From the NCBI GenBank assembly GCA_964431205.1, contig CAYSIX010000174.1:1-9205 (forward strand): 9,205 nt of DNA. The letters run 5' to 3'. A model generated the notes under the pieces. The model had not been told where the DNA came from and ran no database searches. It was given only the letters and a program-made list of their open reading frames with translations. Below are positions 7,397-9,205 of the stretch, piece by piece (positions within the stretch are counted from its first letter, which is position 1; the number at the start of each line of letters is the position of its first letter). The position numbers were made by a program, and so were the translations under genes. Source of the DNA: CAYSIX01 sp964431205 (GTDB lineage: Bacteria; Planctomycetota; Phycisphaerae; Phycisphaerales; Phycisphaeraceae).

Positions 7397-7426
7397 TTGA
7401 CACTGCCCAGTGCGCGGGCTTATTCT
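7397..7426 (+). promoter_or_regulatory. Sigma-70-type promoter of the haloperoxidase gene
   Basis: A perfect TTGACA (7397-7402) and TATTCT (7421-7426, four of six to TATAAT) are separated by 18 bases, within the only AT-rich stretch of the intergenic region. Transcription would begin near 7433, which gives a leader of about 175 bases before the ATG at 7610. This is the best promoter candidate in the window by its -35. Confidence 0.6.
7401..7412. promoter_or_regulatory. Palindrome CACTG-CC-CAGTG in the promoter: operator candidate
   Basis: Two perfect 5-base inverted arms (7401-7405 and 7408-7412) around CC overlap the last two bases of the -35 and the first part of the spacer. A protein bound here would block polymerase. 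The arms are short, so chance is possible, and no cognate repressor is encoded in the window. Confidence 0.3.
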
Positions 7427-7450
7427 GGTTCTATGAGTTTGGTGGTAGTC

Positions 7451-7472
7451 GGCGTCTGAAGACCGCGACGCC
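7451..7472 (+). promoter_or_regulatory. Leader hairpin 1 before the haloperoxidase gene
   Basis: GGCGTC (7451-7456) and GACGCC (7467-7472) are perfect 6-base arms around a 10-base loop. In the RNA this would sit about 18 bases after the predicted start and end two bases before the GGGAGG ribosome site of the possible leader ORF, so it could affect access to that site. No U-run follows. Confidence 0.35.
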
Positions 7473-7488
7473 GCGGGAGGGTGGATTT

Positions 7489-7566
7489 GTGCGCAGTTTT
7501 CAGCAGACGCTTCACGTCGTGTCGTCCGACGCGTCTGTGTCGCTGACGCGACGGACCCCAGGGTGA
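7489..7566 (+). CDS. Possible 25-codon leader peptide
   Basis: A GTG at 7489 lies 8 bases after GGGAGG (7475-7480), the strongest Shine-Dalgarno in the window, and opens 25 codons ending in TGA at 7564-7566. The peptide starts VRSFQQTLHVV and ends LTRRTPG; it has no run of a single amino acid that would point to classic amino-acid attenuation, no membrane segment and no family I recognise. Its last half overlaps a strong hairpin (7524-7556). It ends 43 bases before the haloperoxidase ATG. The position between promoter and gene, and the good ribosome site, suggest a leader ORF whose translation could change the RNA fold; but short ORFs with G-rich upstream stretches are common by chance in GC-rich DNA. 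Confidence 0.3.
   Translation: MRSFQQTLHVVSSDASVSLTRRTPG
7524..7556 (+). promoter_or_regulatory. Leader hairpin 2, strong stem inside the possible leader ORF
   Basis: GTCCGACGCGTC (7524-7535) and GACGCGACGGAC (7545-7556) pair over 12 positions with a single A-A mismatch around a 9-base loop. This is the most stable local fold seen in the leader. No U-tract follows (CCCAGGG comes next), so intrinsic termination is unlikely; a translational or RNA-stability role is more plausible. Confidence 0.45.
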
Positions 7567-7609
7567 GCCGACCCGTCACCTCCGCTGCGTCGGCCGGGAG
7601 AAATCAGCC

Positions 7610-9052
7610 ATGGGGCATTGGATGAAGATCGTGATCGTCGGCGTGTCCGTGGCGTGCGCGTGGACGGGCAGCGCCGACGTTATCACCGACTGGAACGCGA
7701 CGCTGCGTCAGGTCATGCAGAGCGACGGCTTGAAGCCGGAGAATCGGTCCAACCCCGGCTGGGCGACGCGCACCCTGGCGATGATGAACGGGGCGATCTA
7801 CGACACCTTCCAGGCCGTCGAGCGCACGCACGATCCGTTCCTCGTGGACGCGGTCGCCGGGCCGGGCACCTCGCTGCCCGCCGCGGTGCATCGAGCGGCC
7901 TACGACGTGATGCGCCACACCTACCCCGGCGAGCTGCCGCTGATCGACGCGGCGTTCAATGCCCGCATCGCCGCCGTGCCCGACGGGTCGGCCAAGACCA
8001 ACGGCATCACGCTGGGCGCGCAGATCGCTCAGCAGTACATCGACGCCCGCGCCAACGACCACGCCGACGAGATGGTCCTGTACACCCCGCAGTCCGGGCC
8101 GGGCAAGTGGCGGCCCGACCCGTTCCATCCCGATCAGGAGGCCTGGGGACCGGGGTGGCGCGACGTCCAGCCGTTCGCCATCGGCGACACCCAGCCGTTC
8201 GTCAACGCCCTGCCGCCCATCCCCGCACTGACCAGAGACGAGTACGCCGACGCGTTCCAGATGGTCAAGGAGTACGGCGCGATCGACAGCGCCGTGCGCA
8301 GCGACGATCAGAAGAAGATGGGACACTTCTGGGCCTACGACCGCGGGGGCATGGGCCCGCCGCCGGTGATGTTCAGCCGCAGCCTCAGCTCGATCGCCGA
8401 GCAGGCCGGCAACGACGAATCCGACAACGCACGCCTGTTCGCCATGGCCTCGGTCGCCATGGCCGACGCCGCCATCGCCTCCTGGGACACCAAGTTCGAG
8501 GCCAACCTCTGGCGCCCCGTCGCCGCCATCCACGAGGCCGACACCGACGGCAACCCCGACACCGTCGCCGATCCCGACTGGCGCCCGCTCGGCGCCCCAG
8601 GGCCCGACCCCGACTCGTTCGAGGACGATTTCACCCCGCCCTTCCCCGCCTGGACCTCCGGCCACGCGACCATGGGCGCCGCCCTGTTCAAGTCGCTCGA
8701 GCTGTTCTACGGCACCAACGTATTCGACGAGATCGACGGCGTGCTCGGCGACGACCCGCTCTACGCCCTGACCTCGCAGGAGGGCGGCTCGGGCACGGAG
8801 CGCCAGTACGCCACGTTCACGCAGACCTCGCCGCTGGGCATCGGCAGCGAGGACTCGCCCGAGGGCGAGAACGCCATGAGCCGCATCTACCTGGGCATCC
8901 ACTGGATCTTCGACCAGACCGACGGCATCGCGCTGGGCCACGACATCGCCGATTACATCAACGGCCAGCACTTCCAGGTGATCCCGGAGCCGGGGACGGC
9001 GACGCTTCTCGGCCTGGCCGCGTGCGCCGCGCTCCGACGCCGCCGCGCGTGA
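7610..9052 (+). CDS. Secreted PEP-CTERM protein of the vanadium haloperoxidase / PAP2 superfamily
   Basis: A 480-residue protein. Members oxidise halides with hydrogen peroxide using bound vanadate, or hydrolyse phosphate esters with the same fold. The anion-binding set is complete: Lys295 and Arg302 in KFEANLWRP (295-303), Ser350-Gly351-His352 in AWTSGHAT, and Arg425 with His431 in SRIYLGIHW (424-432), which matches the vanadium chloroperoxidase layout (K, R, SGH, R, H). The Pro usual before SGH is Thr349. GPGKWRPDPF at about residues 163-172 is also typical of this family. A signal peptide is likely: MKIVIVGVSVACAWTGSA with cleavage near residue 22 before DVITDW. The C-terminus from VIPEPGTATLLG is a PEP-CTERM signal (PEP at 459-461, short helix, RRRR), so the protein should be handled by an exosortase at the inner membrane. 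GGGAG (7596-7600) sits 9 bases before the ATG; Met5 at 7622 is an alternative. It is monocistronic here. The substrate cannot be read from sequence. Confidence 0.9.
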   Translation: MGHWMKIVIVGVSVACAWTGSADVITDWNATLRQVMQSDGLKPENRSNPGWATRTLAMMNGAIYDTFQAVERTHDPFLVDAVAGPGTSLPAAVHRAAYDVMRHTYPGELPLIDAAFNARIAAVPDGSAKTNGITLGAQIAQQYIDARANDHADEMVLYTPQSGPGKWRPDPFHPDQEAWGPGWRDVQPFAIGDTQPFVNALPPIPALTRDEYADAFQMVKEYGAIDSAVRSDDQKKMGHFWAYDRGGMGPPPVMFSRSLSSIAEQAGNDESDNARLFAMASVAMADAAIASWDTKFEANLWRPVAAIHEADTDGNPDTVADPDWRPLGAPGPDPDSFEDDFTPPFPAWTSGHATMGAALFKSLELFYGTNVFDEIDGVLGDDPLYALTSQEGGSGTERQYATFTQTSPLGIGSEDSPEGENAMSRIYLGIHWIFDQTDGIALGHDIADYINGQHFQVIPEPGTATLLGLAACAALRRRRA

Positions 9053-9107
9053 TGACTTGGCGTTTCACACCCGATCCCGGTTTTACAGAATCGAGTCGCG
9101 CGTCTTC

Positions 9108-9142
9108 CACCCTCTCCCCCTGGGAGAGGGCCGGGGTGAGGG
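9108..9142. repeat. Dispersed palindromic repeat, complete copy
   Basis: CCCTCTCCC (9110-9118) and GGGAGAGGG (9122-9130) form a perfect 9-base stem with a 3-base loop, followed by CCGGGGTGAGGG. Sequences of this form occur in many copies in intergenic DNA of planctomycetes and proteobacteria, where the reverse strand gives nuisance translations with HPGPLPGGEG, as it does here. It lies 55 bases after the haloperoxidase stop and, in the absence of a U-tract terminator, could protect or end that transcript. The dispersal in this genome is recalled for the repeat type, not seen in the window. Confidence 0.7.
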
Positions 9143-9186
9143 CCGAATACCGTAGCCCCCCACGCCGTCACGCGCAGCGCCTCTCG

Positions 9187-9205
9187 CACCCTCTCCCCCT
9201 GGGAG
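9187..9205. repeat. Second copy of the palindromic repeat, cut by the window edge
   Basis: The last 19 bases (CACCCTCTCCCCCTGGGAG) are identical to 9108-9126, in the same orientation with a 79-base period. The copy is incomplete only because the window ends. The two copies form a tandem pair, as is common for REP-like elements. Confidence 0.65.

Larger units (their letters stand above)
6869..7609. other. Divergent intergenic regulatory region, 741 bases
   Basis: No convincing conserved gene is seen here. The several open frames crossing it are Arg/Pro/Ala-rich translations of GC-rich DNA. The left end carries a possible promoter for the ABC operon and phased AACTGGTC repeats. About 7095-7350 is very GC-rich and I see nothing in it beyond short chance palindromes (for example GCCCGCGGGC, 7151-7160). 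Base composition becomes clearly more AT-rich from about 7355 to 7440, where the rightward promoter lies, and the rest is the leader of the haloperoxidase gene. The length is large for a gene-dense bacterium and suggests control in both directions. Confidence 0.6.

Noticed and set aside
7391..7412. Possible sigma-54 promoter (TGGC...GC) before the PEP-CTERM gene
   Set aside because: The GG and GC elements do not have the required 10-base spacing, and a better sigma-70-type reading exists at the same place.
7433..7459. Eight-codon ORF (MSLVVVGV) starting at the predicted transcript start
   Set aside because: It has no ribosome site and is too short to judge. A leaderless peptide is possible but unsupported.
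7604..8971. 455-codon open frame on the minus strand opposite the haloperoxidase gene
   Set aside because: It is a Val/Gly/Arg-rich antisense reading of a gene with full catalytic motifs. Such open antisense frames are usual in GC-rich codon usage.
9053..9107. Search for an intrinsic terminator directly after the haloperoxidase stop
   Set aside because: No GC stem followed by a T-run was found. The only strong stem is the dispersed repeat at 9110-9130, which lacks a T-tract.

Overview
The window comes from a GC-rich bacterium, most likely a member of the Planctomycetota (Phycisphaerae-like). This is an inference from three things: a PEP-CTERM secreted protein, a GldA/F/G-type ABC cluster with a DUF4340 partner (a combination I associate with planctomycetes and Bacteroidetes), and a dispersed CCCTCTCC...GGGAGAGGG palindrome at the right edge. 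There are no tRNA or rRNA genes, CRISPR arrays or insertion sequences.

Positions 1-6868 hold five genes, all on the minus strand. In transcription order they are: an ABC ATPase (5897-6868), an ABC-2 type permease (reading frame 5125-5844, broken by an in-frame amber at 5224-5226), a GldG-family protein with an N- and a C-terminal membrane anchor (2988-5096), a membrane-anchored DUF4340 protein with a repetitive periplasmic part (526-2952), and the first 118 codons of valyl-tRNA synthetase, valS (1-354, continuing off the left edge). The first four have short gaps (52, 28 and 35 bases, the second measured from the permease reading-frame end) and look like one operon for an envelope ABC machine of the GldAFG class: ATPase and permease form the membrane motor, and the GldG and DUF4340 proteins supply the periplasmic parts. 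valS probably has its own promoter (TATAAT at 503-508), whose -35 overlaps the DUF4340 stop codon.

Positions 6869-7609 form a 741-base divergent regulatory region. Towards the ABC operon there is a plausible promoter (TTGACC/GTTAAT, 6948-6974). Upstream of it are three helically phased copies of AACTGGTC (7027-7057) and one inverted copy. Towards the right there is a stronger promoter (TTGACA/TATTCT, 7397-7426) with a palindrome across its -35. It is followed by a roughly 175-base leader holding two hairpins and a possible 25-codon leader ORF with a strong Shine-Dalgarno.

Positions 7610-9052 on the plus strand encode a secreted protein of the vanadium-dependent haloperoxidase / PAP2 superfamily ending in a PEP-CTERM sorting signal. 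It is followed by two copies of the dispersed palindromic repeat, the second cut by the window edge.

The points most worth a second look are the amber codon that removes the last membrane helix of the permease while the rest of the frame stays intact, the leader-ORF/hairpin arrangement before the haloperoxidase gene, and the phased repeats before the ABC operon.
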